Source: Pseudemcibacter sp038106445 (GTDB taxonomy: Bacteria; Pseudomonadota; Alphaproteobacteria; Sphingomonadales; Emcibacteraceae). Taken from it: 64,000 nt of DNA. Shown here piece after piece: positions 1 to 9,167 of this stretch. Position 1 is the first letter of the stretch; every line of letters starts with the position of its first letter. The notes below the pieces were generated by a model. That model was not told where the DNA came from and ran no database searches. It was given only the letters and a program-made list of their open reading frames with translations. Location: assembly GCA_038106445.1 (NCBI GenBank), contig JAYODU010000003.1:124001-188000 (forward strand), written 5' to 3'. The position numbers and the translations under genes were made by a program.

Positions 1-1
1 G

Positions 2-1474
2 CTGGTAACACATATTGAGGTTGCCGAAGCGTTGGCACGAACAGACACAAAAGCAGGTGCTGAAAGATTATGGAGTGGGGATGATGGTGAAGCCGCAGCG
101 GAGTTGGTGGCAGAATTAATCGAAGCAGCGCAAACTTTTAAAACAATGCCTGGCGGGGAATATCCAGCTTTGTTTAGTCAGCTTATGAGTGGCGTTACAG
201 TTCGTGCAAAGTATGGCACGCATCCAAGGCTTTATATATGGGGGCCTTTGGAAGCCAGGCTCCAGCAGGCAGACCTTATGATTTTATCGGGCTTAAATGA
301 AGGAAGCTGGCCGCCGGAGTATAAAGCAGACCCGTGGATGAGCAGACCTATGAGAAGGGATTTTGGACTTCCTGACCTGGATCAGAAAACTGGCTTAAGT
401 GCGCATGACTTCGTTCAGGCAGCTTCGGCAGATAATGTCGTCATTACCCGATCCGAAAAAATGGATGGAACACCAACAGTCAAGTCACGTTGGCTTAGTC
501 GGCTGCATGCTATTATCGGCGAAAACCATCACGTAGAACATTCGGAGAAATGGTTGCGGTGGTATTCAAAGCTTGATCAGCCTGATCAGAGCTCAAAACC
601 TGTTGATCCCCCATGTCCAAGACCGCCTGTTGAAGCAAGACCACGTGATCTTTCTGTAACACGAATTCAGCTATGGATGCAGGATCCATATAGCCTTTAT
701 GCAAGTAAGATACTCAAACTTAAAAAACTTGATGATCTGGATCAGGATCCGACAGCGATTGAAAAGGGAGTTATGATCCATAGAATTCTTGAAGAATTTA
801 TGGCTTCCTATAAAGACGAATTGCCTGATGATGCACTGGATAAGTTTATAAAAATAGGGAAACGCTATTTTGATACTGAAATTGATAAACCGTCGGTAAC
901 AGCATTTTGGTGGCCAAGATTTAAGCAGATCGCTGAATGGTTTATCGCAGAAGAAATAAACAGACGTCAATATGCGACAACCATTGCTACAGAAACATTG
1001 GGGGAAATAAGTTTTGCCGCACCTGCAGGGCAATTTAAACTTTCGGCACGGGCGGATAGAATTGATGCTTTTAAAGATGGCGGGTATAGTGTTATTGATT
1101 ATAAAACAGGCAACCCGCCGTCAGTTCGGGAGCTGAAATCGGGCTTTGCACCACAATTACCTCTTGAGGCAGCAATCGCAATCCGTAACGGATTTCATTC
1201 AATAAAATCGGACGAAATTCGTGAATTATCATACTGGAAGTTGTCTGGAGGCGAGATTGCCGGACATAAGGCAGAGTTTCGGGTAGATTCACACTTAAAG
1301 TCAAGAAGGGTTGATGTTTCTGTTGAAGCACAAAAAGCATATGAGGGTCTGCTTAAACTGGTGGCAACTTTTGATTTGCCGGACACACCTTATTTAAATA
1401 AACCCAGACCACAATCAATTGGCTACGGTGAATATGACCACCTTGCCCGTACCAAGGAATGGGGGAACGGTTGA
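2..1474 (+). CDS. addB: AddB, double-strand break repair nuclease/helicase subunit (5' end outside window)
   Basis: The frame is open from the first bases, so this is the C-terminal part of a longer protein; a TTG at 32 is not a real start. AddB partners AddA in the AddAB helicase-nuclease, which resects double-strand breaks for RecA loading in the cytoplasm. The visible part ends in a PD-(D/E)XK nuclease domain: an ARADRID segment is followed by VIDYKTG near position 1095, the Asp and Lys being catalytic in this family. The four-cysteine Fe-S cluster known from Bacillus AddB is not evident here, which fits the alphaproteobacterial AddB type. The stop codon overlaps a candidate addA start as TGATG at 1472-1476, so the two are translationally coupled. 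The family call is secure because of the addA neighbour. Confidence 0.9.
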   Translation: MVTHIEVAEALARTDTKAGAERLWSGDDGEAAAELVAELIEAAQTFKTMPGGEYPALFSQLMSGVTVRAKYGTHPRLYIWGPLEARLQQADLMILSGLNEGSWPPEYKADPWMSRPMRRDFGLPDLDQKTGLSAHDFVQAASADNVVITRSEKMDGTPTVKSRWLSRLHAIIGENHHVEHSEKWLRWYSKLDQPDQSSKPVDPPCPRPPVEARPRDLSVTRIQLWMQDPYSLYASKILKLKKLDDLDQDPTAIEKGVMIHRILEEFMASYKDELPDDALDKFIKIGKRYFDTEIDKPSVTAFWWPRFKQIAEWFIAEEINRRQYATTIATETLGEISFAAPAGQFKLSARADRIDAFKDGGYSVIDYKTGNPPSVRELKSGFAPQLPLEAAIAIRNGFHSIKSDEIRELSYWKLSGGEIAGHKAEFRVDSHLKSRRVDVSVEAQKAYEGLLKLVATFDLPDTPYLNKPRPQSIGYGEYDHLARTKEWGNG

Positions 1475-4400
1475 TGGTACAGCAAACCTCTGAACAGTTA
1501 CTTGCATCTGATCCCCAATATTCTGTGTGGGTTGGCGCATCTGCGGGTACAGGTAAGACATTTGTACTTACAAACCGTGTTTTACGTCTGATGCTGGCAG
1601 GGACACGACCAGATAAAATATTATGTCTGACCTATACTAATACCGCGGCGGCCGAGATGGCTATCCGTGTTAATAACCGACTGGCGAAATGGATATCTCT
1701 TGATGATAGCATTCTTTTTGATGAGCTTTGTGAACTGTTGGGCTGTGCACCAAATCAAGAACAGATAAGCTTATCCAAGCGGCTGTTCGCTGATGTTCTC
1801 GATGTGCCGGGTGGGCTTAAAATTCAAACGATACATTCTTTTTGCCAATCATTACTTGGGCGCTTTCCAATAGAAGCGCATGTTTCTCCCGGCTTTGATT
1901 TGCTTGATGAAATCACGATCAATGAACAGCTCAGGCTGTCACGTGATGAACTGTTGTTGAATATTCATATGGGTGAAGACAATGATCTGAAAAATGCACT
2001 TACTAAAATTTCTCAGGTAATTGCAGAAACTACATTTGTGCAATTGATGAAATCAATTATTGCTGAACGTGACAGTATAGACCATTTATTCGACATTAAT
2101 AATAATTCAGTGAAAAAAGTAATTAGCTCACTTAAGTTGCTATTAGGACTATCTGTTGAGGATACACGCGACACTATATTGGATGCTGCCTGTAGTGATA
2201 AAAGTTTTAATATATCTGCTTTGAAAAAAGCGTCGCAGATTTTAAAAACAGGTAGGAAAACTGATGTTGATAGAGGGGAAATTATTGCTAACTGGATAAA
2301 TCAAAAAAAATCCCGTAAAGAAAATTTCGAAAATTATAAGAAAGCATATTTAAGAAGTACAGATGGGGATTTCTTAAAAACCTATATGACCAAGGATCTT
2401 GCGCTCGCCAATGGGGCAGCACTTGAAACGCTGATTAAAGAAGCAGAAAGAGTAAAATTTGTAACAGAAAGGCTAAAGGCGTTTGAGCTGTTTGAAAATA
2501 CTACTGCAATATTAAGATTGGGTGATGCTTTACTAACTACTTATAAAAAAAGAAAAAAAATACATAATGTAATGGATTATGACGACCTGATAATGAAGGT
2601 ACGTAATTTACTCAAGATTCCGGGAGGAGCGAGTTGGGTACTTTATAAACTGGATGAAGGTATCGATCATATCCTTATCGATGAAGCTCAGGACACTAAC
2701 CCGTCGCAGTGGGAAGTCATACGCCATTTGGCGTTTGAATATTTTGCAGGGATAGGTACGCGTGATGAACAAATATTGTCCGAGCATCCAAGGACTATTT
2801 TTGCAGTTGGCGATGTTAAACAGTCAATTTATTCTTTCCAGAAAGCCGATCCAAAACATTTTGTATCTAATGGCGATGTTTTTATGAAGCAGGCGCAAGA
2901 TGCGGGCCTCCAGAACGCATCTGTGCCGATGAATTTATCCTTCCGATCAACGTCAACTATCTTAAATGTTGTGGATCAAGTGTTTAAGAATGAGGAGGAC
3001 CGAAAGGCAATTTCGTTTTCACTTGATGAAATACATCACGACACAAGCCGGGCCGGTGAAGCTGGTCTTGTGGAGATTTGGGAAACAATTAAACCCGTCG
3101 ATGAAGAACCAGATGATGATTGGTCACCACCTGTTATACAAACACCGGAAATTGACCCTAGAAGAATGGTAGCTGAACGCATAGCTGACCAGATTAAACA
3201 GTGGCTGGATAATGGTGAAAAGTTGAAATCAAAGGACTGTGTTATCAAGGCCAGTGATATTTTAATTCTTGTTCAAAAGAGAAAAGAATTTGTGAATTAT
3301 ATGATCAGGGCGCTAAAAGCGCGCAATATCCCTGTTGCAGGTCTTGATCGGATGGAACTTACTGACCAATTGGCTGTAATGGACCTTATCGCCGCCGCGA
3401 AATTTACACTGCTTCCTGAAGACGATCTGAATCTTGCTATCGTTCTTAGAAGCCCGCTCATCGGATTGGATGAAGATGATTTATTCGAGCTTGCTTATCA
3501 CAGGGAAGACGGTGAGAAACTATGGGATGCGATGTTAAGGCGCAAAAATGAAAAAAATAGCTTTAAACATGCCGCAGAAGCCTTAATTAACCTGACAACA
3601 ATTGCGGATTTTCAACCACCATATGAATTTTTTAATAGTATTCTTGGACCTATGGGTGGTCGAAAAAAAATAGTTGCCCGTCTTGGCGAGCAGGCAATAG
3701 ATCCGATCGATGAATTTTTAATTCAGGCACTTAATTTTGAAAAAAATAACGCATCATCAATGCAGGGCTTCTTACACTGGCTTGAAAGCGGTGAAATAAA
3801 GGTCAAACGAGACATGGATCAGGGTGGCGATATGGTACGCATAATGACTGTCCATGGAGCCAAGGGACTTCAGGCACCGATTGTGTTTCTAGCGGATACC
3901 TGCCAAACATCAGATATGCGTCAGGAACAGTTACTCTGGTATGCTGATGAAGAGAAACGGGAAAAAGCACTGATATGGAGGCAGAAAAAAGAGAATCTTA
4001 CCGGTATTGGCCTTGCTGCATATAAGGACAGGGAAGCCAAAATTAAAAATGAAAGCAAAAGGCTTTTATATGTTGCGATGACACGAGCGGAAGATCGTCT
4101 TTATGTTACCGGTTTTGAAGATCGTGGCAGCAGAACTCTAAGTGATGATTGCTGGTATTCGATGATAAGAACTGCTGTATTGGGTATGGATGGCATTAAA
4201 GAAGTTGCCGAGGGTGAAGAAACCATACTTAGGCTTGAACGCGGCGGAAATATTGTAAAACGTGATGAAGTAAAGAAGCATGAAAAAATAAAAAATATTA
4301 TGCCCCTGCCAGCTTATGCATATTTACCACCAGATCATGAACCAACCCCGACAAAACCGTTAACACCATCACGACCTGATGAAAAGGAAACAGTGACAAG

Positions 4401-4932
4401 TCCGCTTTACCGTAAACAATCGATGGAACGTGAAAATAAAAAATATCATCGTGGTCGTCTAATCCATAAATTGCTGGAAATATTACCAGACATAAACGCA
4501 GAAAACAGAAAGATAGTGGCCGAGAAATATTTATCACAAAGTGCGCATGGTCTTTTGAAAAAAGACATTCAACAGATAAGCAAAGAAGTAATGGCTGTGT
4601 TTGAGGATGAAAGATTTGCGGCTTTATTTTCGGATGCGAGCCGCGCAGAAGTGCCCATTGTTGGGCAGGTTGGTAATTATACGATTAGTGGATTTGTGGA
4701 TAGACTGGTTATTGAGGGTAATGAAATATTAATCGTTGACTATAAAACCAATCGCCCACCACCAGAAACGGCAGATAAAACACCAAAGCTTTATTTGCGG
4801 CAGATGGCCGCATACAGAAAAATATTGAGCGATATTTATCCAGATCACACCATAAGATCAATGTTACTGTGGACGGATAATTGTTCGCTGATGGAAATTC
4901 CGGATCATTTACTGGATAAAATAGAATTTTAA
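1459..4932 (+). CDS. addA: AddA, double-strand break repair helicase-nuclease
   Basis: UvrD/Rep-like superfamily 1A helicase fused to a RecB-type nuclease, 1157 aa, the usual size for alphaproteobacterial AddA. Walker A is GASAGTGKT at residues 26-34. The Walker B region DEAQDT lies near residue 407, the motif VI-like LLYVAMTRAEDRLYV near residue 875, and the C-terminal nuclease motif VDYKTNRP near residue 1093. It acts with AddB at broken DNA ends. The ATG at 1459 overlaps addB by 16 nt. The ATG at 1474, which overlaps the addB stop as TGATG and follows a G-rich stretch, is an equally good or better start and would give a protein starting MVQQTSE. Strong family call; the start is uncertain by five codons. 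Confidence 0.95.
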   Translation: MGERLMVQQTSEQLLASDPQYSVWVGASAGTGKTFVLTNRVLRLMLAGTRPDKILCLTYTNTAAAEMAIRVNNRLAKWISLDDSILFDELCELLGCAPNQEQISLSKRLFADVLDVPGGLKIQTIHSFCQSLLGRFPIEAHVSPGFDLLDEITINEQLRLSRDELLLNIHMGEDNDLKNALTKISQVIAETTFVQLMKSIIAERDSIDHLFDINNNSVKKVISSLKLLLGLSVEDTRDTILDAACSDKSFNISALKKASQILKTGRKTDVDRGEIIANWINQKKSRKENFENYKKAYLRSTDGDFLKTYMTKDLALANGAALETLIKEAERVKFVTERLKAFELFENTTAILRLGDALLTTYKKRKKIHNVMDYDDLIMKVRNLLKIPGGASWVLYKLDEGIDHILIDEAQDTNPSQWEVIRHLAFEYFAGIGTRDEQILSEHPRTIFAVGDVKQSIYSFQKADPKHFVSNGDVFMKQAQDAGLQNASVPMNLSFRSTSTILNVVDQVFKNEEDRKAISFSLDEIHHDTSRAGEAGLVEIWETIKPVDEEPDDDWSPPVIQTPEIDPRRMVAERIADQIKQWLDNGEKLKSKDCVIKASDILILVQKRKEFVNYMIRALKARNIPVAGLDRMELTDQLAVMDLIAAAKFTLLPEDDLNLAIVLRSPLIGLDEDDLFELAYHREDGEKLWDAMLRRKNEKNSFKHAAEALINLTTIADFQPPYEFFNSILGPMGGRKKIVARLGEQAIDPIDEFLIQALNFEKNNASSMQGFLHWLESGEIKVKRDMDQGGDMVRIMTVHGAKGLQAPIVFLADTCQTSDMRQEQLLWYADEEKREKALIWRQKKENLTGIGLAAYKDREAKIKNESKRLLYVAMTRAEDRLYVTGFEDRGSRTLSDDCWYSMIRTAVLGMDGIKEVAEGEETILRLERGGNIVKRDEVKKHEKIKNIMPLPAYAYLPPDHEPTPTKPLTPSRPDEKETVTSPLYRKQSMERENKKYHRGRLIHKLLEILPDINAENRKIVAEKYLSQSAHGLLKKDIQQISKEVMAVFEDERFAALFSDASRAEVPIVGQVGNYTISGFVDRLVIEGNEILIVDYKTNRPPPETADKTPKLYLRQMAAYRKILSDIYPDHTIRSMLLWTDNCSLMEIPDHLLDKIEF

Positions 4933-5011
4933 TGTATCTGCCTCTTGACGGTGGCCCTTTGGCTTCCTAAGTTCTGTAAGTAATTTAATAATTTTAATAA
5001 AGGAACGTCTT

Positions 5012-5329
5012 ATGAGCGTTATTGCTGTGACCGATGACAAATTTGAAAGTGAAGTATTAAAATCCGACAAGCCGGTGGTCGTGGATTTCTGGGCCGAATG
5101 GTGTGGCCCCTGTAAACAATTCGGCCCCGTATTTGAGGCTGTTTCTGATACTGTAGATGGCGTTACCTTTGCAAAAGTGAATATCGATGAAAACCCGGAA
5201 GCACCAACGCGATTTGGCATTAGAAGCATTCCAACGATGTTAATGTTCAAAAACGGTGCAGTTGCCGCCATGAAAGTCGGTAATACAACACGCGGTGATT
5301 TTGAAAGCTGGATTAGCGAAAACGCATAA
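5012..5329 (+). CDS. trxA: thioredoxin
   Basis: Classical 105-residue cytoplasmic thioredoxin, a general disulfide reductant reduced by thioredoxin reductase. The redox motif WCGPC is at residues 30-34, and the cis-proline that follows in the fold is P74 in SIPTM. The length is typical of TrxA and there is no signal peptide. An AAGGAA ribosome-binding site precedes the ATG. It follows addA by 79 nt on the same strand, an arrangement often seen in Alphaproteobacteria, and is closed by a strong hairpin at 5351-5380. The next gene is convergent. Confidence 0.95.
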   Translation: MSVIAVTDDKFESEVLKSDKPVVVDFWAEWCGPCKQFGPVFEAVSDTVDGVTFAKVNIDENPEAPTRFGIRSIPTMLMFKNGAVAAMKVGNTTRGDFESWISENA

Positions 5330-5350
5330 TTTAATGATTAAGCTGTTTCA

Positions 5351-5380
5351 AGGGCGTCTTTTTTAAAGACGCCCTATTTT
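5351..5380 (+). terminator. rho-independent terminator after trxA
   Basis: Perfect 8-bp GC-rich stem AGGGCGTC / GACGCCCT around a T- and A-rich loop, followed by ATTTTGTG. It lies 21 nt after the trxA stop. It also sits just beyond the end of the convergent aminotransferase gene, so it could work in both directions, but the U-tract is better on the plus strand. Confidence 0.8.
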
Positions 5381-5384
5381 GTGC

Positions 5385-6509
5385 TTAGCTAAAGAATTCT
5401 TTTTCATAAACTTCGGTAAAGAAAACCATGTCTTCGGGCCTTGCTGTGCTTATACGCATCCAGTCAAGCAGTGGTGGAAAAGGTCTGCCGATTGCAATGC
5501 CATGTTTGCGGATACGGTTATAAACTTCAACAACATCCATTCCTGTGTGGAAAAATGTAAAGTTAGCGTTTGATTTTATATGCCTCATGCCATGTTTATC
5601 GAAAAAATCATACAGAACCTGAAGTGCTTCAGCATTTTTACGAAGGACAAATTCCTGGTACTCTTTATCTTTATAACTTTCAATCGCACCCCACATGGCG
5701 GGACCATTAATGGAACCTGTCATCATGGTTCTGATTTTGGTAAGCATTTCAGGGGATCCAAATCCAAATCCAATTCTGATCCCGGCAAAAGCATGGATTT
5801 TCGATGCTGTTCTGGTAACGATCAAATTGGGATGATCGGGCACAAGCGGGATCATGGTCTGATAGTTTGGATCCACGACATATTCATAATAGGCTTCATC
5901 GACAAAAACATAGCATTTTTGCGACATTTCCTGAACAAAGGCTTTCAGTTTTTCACCGTGCATTACGGTCGGGATTGGATTGTTGGGGTTGCATAGATAA
6001 ATAATCCTTACATCATCCGTATAGGCATCATACATTGCATCCAGATCGATAGATAAGTCATCTGCAACCGGAACCCAGGTTTTTTCTATGCCGCGCCAAT
6101 CGCTATATTCCATAAATGTATCATCATAGGTGGGTTGGGGGGCGAGTATTTTCCCGCCTTCAAGTGCGACCATTAATGCAAGCGTTTTTAAAATTTCACC
6201 AGACCCGCCAGCCACCATAACATTTTCAGTCGGAACCCCTTCCATACTGGCAATAAGTTCAGTTAGCGGACGTTGTCCGCCACCACCACCATATAGATGG
6301 CCATATTTATGAGCATTGTGCATGGCGTTACTGGCTTTTTTATTTACGCCATATGGATTTTCATTTGAACTCATGCGGATTGGATTTTCCGGCGTGGGTA
6401 CATATCCTTCAATTGTAATGCTTTGTGCATGGGCATTTGCGGCAAGGGCTGCGCCACCAATGAGTGCAGTACCGCCAATAAGCCATTCGCGTCTTGTTAA
6501 ATTGGTCAT
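5385..6509 (-). CDS. Tat-exported PLP aminotransferase, paralogue 1 (HisC-like fold type I)
   Basis: Class I/II aminotransferase of the histidinol-phosphate aminotransferase-like group, 374 aa. A Tat signal is visible: TRREWLIGG (twin Arg 6-7), an alanine-rich hydrophobic stretch and a cleavage-like AHAQ near residue 29. After it come NENPYG (49-54), the cofactor phosphate loop GGSGEIL (101-107), NPNNP (174-178), DEAYYEY (204-210), the Schiff-base lysine K237 in TASKIHAFAG, and the C-terminal R352 expected to bind a substrate carboxylate. All key residues are present, so it should be active. Tat transports folded proteins, so PLP would be loaded before export. Last of seven paralogues on this strand. 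The native substrate is unknown; a role in histidine synthesis is unlikely for an exported enzyme. It most resembles paralogue 4 in its N-terminal region. Confidence 0.88.
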   Translation of the reverse strand: MTNLTRREWLIGGTALIGGAALAANAHAQSITIEGYVPTPENPIRMSSNENPYGVNKKASNAMHNAHKYGHLYGGGGGQRPLTELIASMEGVPTENVMVAGGSGEILKTLALMVALEGGKILAPQPTYDDTFMEYSDWRGIEKTWVPVADDLSIDLDAMYDAYTDDVRIIYLCNPNNPIPTVMHGEKLKAFVQEMSQKCYVFVDEAYYEYVVDPNYQTMIPLVPDHPNLIVTRTASKIHAFAGIRIGFGFGSPEMLTKIRTMMTGSINGPAMWGAIESYKDKEYQEFVLRKNAEALQVLYDFFDKHGMRHIKSNANFTFFHTGMDVVEVYNRIRKHGIAIGRPFPPLLDWMRISTARPEDMVFFTEVYEKEFFS

Positions 6510-6570
6510 ATTCTCTTCCCTCCAGGTTTTTCCCTAAAGAAGGATAGCAAATTAATTGAGTATGTAACAC

Positions 6571-6610
6571 AAAATAAAAAAGGCGTCAGAACAAAGCAGT
6601 GCTGACGCCC
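6571..6610 (-). terminator. rho-independent terminator after aminotransferase paralogue 2
   Basis: On the minus strand, GGCGTCAG and CTGACGCC form a perfect 8-bp stem, followed by TTTTTTATTTT. It lies 24 nt after the stop of paralogue 2 and upstream of paralogue 1, so paralogue 1 needs its own promoter within about 60 nt. Confidence 0.85.
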
Positions 6611-6633
6611 TATTGAATAATTTTAAATAAGGA

Positions 6634-7755
6634 TTATGCGAATAATTCCTCATAAACTTTAGCGAAATATTCCATATCTTCCGGCTTACCCATGCTTACA
6701 CGGCACCATGTCAAGAATGGGGGGAAGGTACGAGCGACAATTATGCCTTTATCCCTGAATATTTGCCGTACTTCATTGGCATCAATACCGGTTTCAAAGA
6801 AGACAAAATTGGAATTGGATTTGACATAATTTACATTGTGCTTGTCAAAAAGCGCGTAGGTAATGGCAAGTGCTTCCTGATTTTTACGGCGGCAGAAATC
6901 CTGTGTTTCTGTATCTTTATAGCTCGCCGCTGCACCTGCAATCGCAAGCTGGTTTGTTGAGCCGGTCATGTAATCGCGTAATTTTCTGATCAAGGTTTCC
7001 GATGCATATGCAATACCAAGCCGCACACCGGCAAAACCGTGGATTTTTGAAGCAGTACGAGCGACCATGATATTTTCGTTACTTGCGGCCAGTGGCACCA
7101 TCGTTTCATAGTCAGGATTTTGCACATACTCATGGTAGGCTTCATCAATAAATACCATGCATTTTTGTGACATTTCGAGACAGAATTCACGAAGCTTGTC
7201 TTTATGCATGATTGTGGGAAGCGGATTATTCGGGTTAACCAGATATATAATACTTACATCATCCGTATAGGCTGCCTTTAATGCATCTAGGTCAATTGTC
7301 ATTGTTTCATCAACAGGAACTCGGGTGACAGGTACACCAAACCGTTCAGCAGAACGCGTCAGGTCATGATAGGTCGGATCAGCGGTAAGAACACGCCCGC
7401 CTTCAAAGGCGGTCATTAATCCCAATGTTTTAAGAATTTCGCCTGAGCCTGCGGAAAAGGTTATATTCTCCGGCGATACACCCTCCATATCAGCCAGAAC
7501 TTGTGTCAGTTCCATACGGCGGCCCGCACCATAATGATGCGCTGTATCAAACATATCAATAATGGCGTTTCGTGCCGCCCTTGAAACGCCGTAAGGGTTT
7601 TCGTTAGTGCCTAGCCTTAGTGGGTTTTCAGGTGTTGGTACAAAACCGGGCACGGCCATGTTTTGTGCATTTGCACGACTGTTGCCAAGAAGTGCAGCAA
7701 GTGCGAGAGTTGAGCCACCCTTAAGCCAATCCCGCCTGGAAAGTTCGTTTGTCAT
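6634..7755 (-). CDS. Tat-exported PLP aminotransferase, paralogue 2
   Basis: 373-residue member of the same family. Twin-arginine signal SRRDWLKGG (Arg 7-8), cleavage-like ANAQ near residue 31, NENPYG (51-56), phosphate loop AGSGEIL, NPNNP (174-178), DEAYHEY and Schiff-base K237 in TASKIHGFAG. All catalytic residues are intact. Its mature N-terminus (VPGFVPTPENPLRL) is nearly the same as that of paralogue 3, making these two the closest pair and probably the most recent duplication. Terminators on both sides indicate a monocistronic unit. An exported, probably periplasmic amino-acid or amine transaminase; substrate unknown. Confidence 0.88.
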   Translation of the reverse strand: MTNELSRRDWLKGGSTLALAALLGNSRANAQNMAVPGFVPTPENPLRLGTNENPYGVSRAARNAIIDMFDTAHHYGAGRRMELTQVLADMEGVSPENITFSAGSGEILKTLGLMTAFEGGRVLTADPTYHDLTRSAERFGVPVTRVPVDETMTIDLDALKAAYTDDVSIIYLVNPNNPLPTIMHKDKLREFCLEMSQKCMVFIDEAYHEYVQNPDYETMVPLAASNENIMVARTASKIHGFAGVRLGIAYASETLIRKLRDYMTGSTNQLAIAGAAASYKDTETQDFCRRKNQEALAITYALFDKHNVNYVKSNSNFVFFETGIDANEVRQIFRDKGIIVARTFPPFLTWCRVSMGKPEDMEYFAKVYEELFA

Positions 7756-7849
7756 TTCAGTGATCCCTCATATTATGTGCAATGTTATGAAATAATGTAA
7801 CTTAGGATATCAGTTTTTTATTAATTGTCACGCACAAGATTAGGGTAAC

Positions 7850-7886
7850 AAAAAGAGCAATTCCCGATACGAAAATTGCTCTTTAA
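7850..7886 (-). terminator. rho-independent terminator after aminotransferase paralogue 3
   Basis: AAAGAGCAATT at 7852-7862 pairs with AATTGCTCTTT at 7874-7884. Read on the minus strand the stem is followed by a T-run (TTTTTG). It lies 22 nt after the stop of paralogue 3. Confidence 0.75.
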
Positions 7887-7907
7887 AATTCAATATGTTA
7901 CTTACGT

Positions 7908-9035
7908 TCAGCTTACAAATTCTTTTTCATAAACTTCAGCAAAATACACCATATCTTCAGGTTTTCCCATGCTTACACGGCACCATGTGGTATAAGGCTG
8001 GAATTCACGTCCGACTAAAATACCGTGGTTTCTAAAACGTTCTCTGACCTCATTTACGTCAATGCCGGTTTCAAAGAATATGAAATTGGTGTTGGATTTT
8101 ATGTATCTTACATTGTGTTTATCAAAAAGATTATAAACGATTTCCTTTGATTCACGATTTTTACGACGGACAAAATTCTGCGTTTCAGCATCAAGATAAC
8201 TTGCCATTGCCGCCCTTAATGCAAGGCTGTTGCTTGAGCCGGTGATATATTCATTTATTTTATCAATCCACATCTCGGACCCGTATCCAATACCCAAACG
8301 CAGTCCTGCAAAACCATGGATTTTTGAAGCTGTTCTGGCGACAACGATATTTTCATAACTGGCGGTTAAAGGAACCATTGTTGCATAATCCGGGTTTTCA
8401 ACAAATTCATGGTAAGCTTCATCAATAAACACCAAACATTTCTGAGACATCTCAATACAAAATTCCCGCAGTTTGTTTTTTTCCATGATGGTCGGCAGCG
8501 GGTTGTTGGGATTTACAAGATAGATAATGCTTACATCATCTGTATAGGCTTCTCTCATTGCATCAAGGTCTATTGTCATGCTGTTATCAACGGGTATATG
8601 TTTTATCGGCACATTACGGTTGATAGCGTACCGTGTAAGACCATGATAGGTCGGATCAGCTGTCAAAACTGAACCACCTTCTACCGCAGTTATCAGCCCT
8701 AATGTTTTTAAAATTTCGCCTGATCCTCCGGAGAAAGTGATATTTTTAGGATCAACCCCTTCAATTTCCGCAAGGATTTTGGCCAGCCCTGCTTCGCCTT
8801 CTCCTCTGCTGCTATAAAGATGGCTTTTATCAAGCGTTTCCATGACGGCATTTTTTGCCAATAGTGATATCCCGTAAGGGTTTTCATTGGAACTAAGTCT
8901 TAGTGGATTTTCCGGGGTCGGCACAAAGCCAGGCACCGCCATATCCTGCGCATTGGCGCGACTGCCCATTAACATGGCAACTGCCAAAGCGGTGCCACCT
9001 TTCATCCAGTCGCGTCTGGTAATATCAGATTTCAT
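7908..9035 (-). CDS. Tat-exported PLP aminotransferase, paralogue 3
   Basis: 375-residue member of the array. Tat signal TRRDWMKGG (Arg 7-8) with cleavage-like ANAQ at about residue 30, NENPYG (50-55), phosphate loop GGSGEIL, NPNNP (175-179), DEAYHEF and Schiff-base K238 in TASKIHGFAG. Near twin of paralogue 2 at the mature N-terminus, but with a distinct helix replacing the AHHYGAGRR region (SHLYSSRGEGE), a segment that may shape the active-site entrance. A hairpin follows it and another lies upstream, so it is probably transcribed alone. Intact and presumably active in the periplasm. Confidence 0.88.
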   Translation of the reverse strand: MKSDITRRDWMKGGTALAVAMLMGSRANAQDMAVPGFVPTPENPLRLSSNENPYGISLLAKNAVMETLDKSHLYSSRGEGEAGLAKILAEIEGVDPKNITFSGGSGEILKTLGLITAVEGGSVLTADPTYHGLTRYAINRNVPIKHIPVDNSMTIDLDAMREAYTDDVSIIYLVNPNNPLPTIMEKNKLREFCIEMSQKCLVFIDEAYHEFVENPDYATMVPLTASYENIVVARTASKIHGFAGLRLGIGYGSEMWIDKINEYITGSSNSLALRAAMASYLDAETQNFVRRKNRESKEIVYNLFDKHNVRYIKSNTNFIFFETGIDVNEVRERFRNHGILVGREFQPYTTWCRVSMGKPEDMVYFAEVYEKEFVS

Positions 9036-9118
9036 TTTTTGTCCCCTAATTTTTTATGACAATGTTTTGGAAGGTTATAGTGAACGGATTATAGCTGATT
9101 TGGCAGATATAAGCAAAT

Positions 9119-9147
9119 ATGACGCTTCAAAATTATAGAAGCGTCAT
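9119..9147 (-). terminator. probable terminator after aminotransferase paralogue 4
   Basis: Perfect 9-bp stem TGACGCTTC (9120-9128) / GAAGCGTCA (9138-9146). The minus-strand tail is only moderately T-rich (ATATTTG), so efficiency is uncertain. It lies about 20 nt after the stop of paralogue 4 and would end the paralogue 6-5-4 transcript. Confidence 0.65.
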
Positions 9148-9167
9148 TTAAATTGAATATTAGTTTT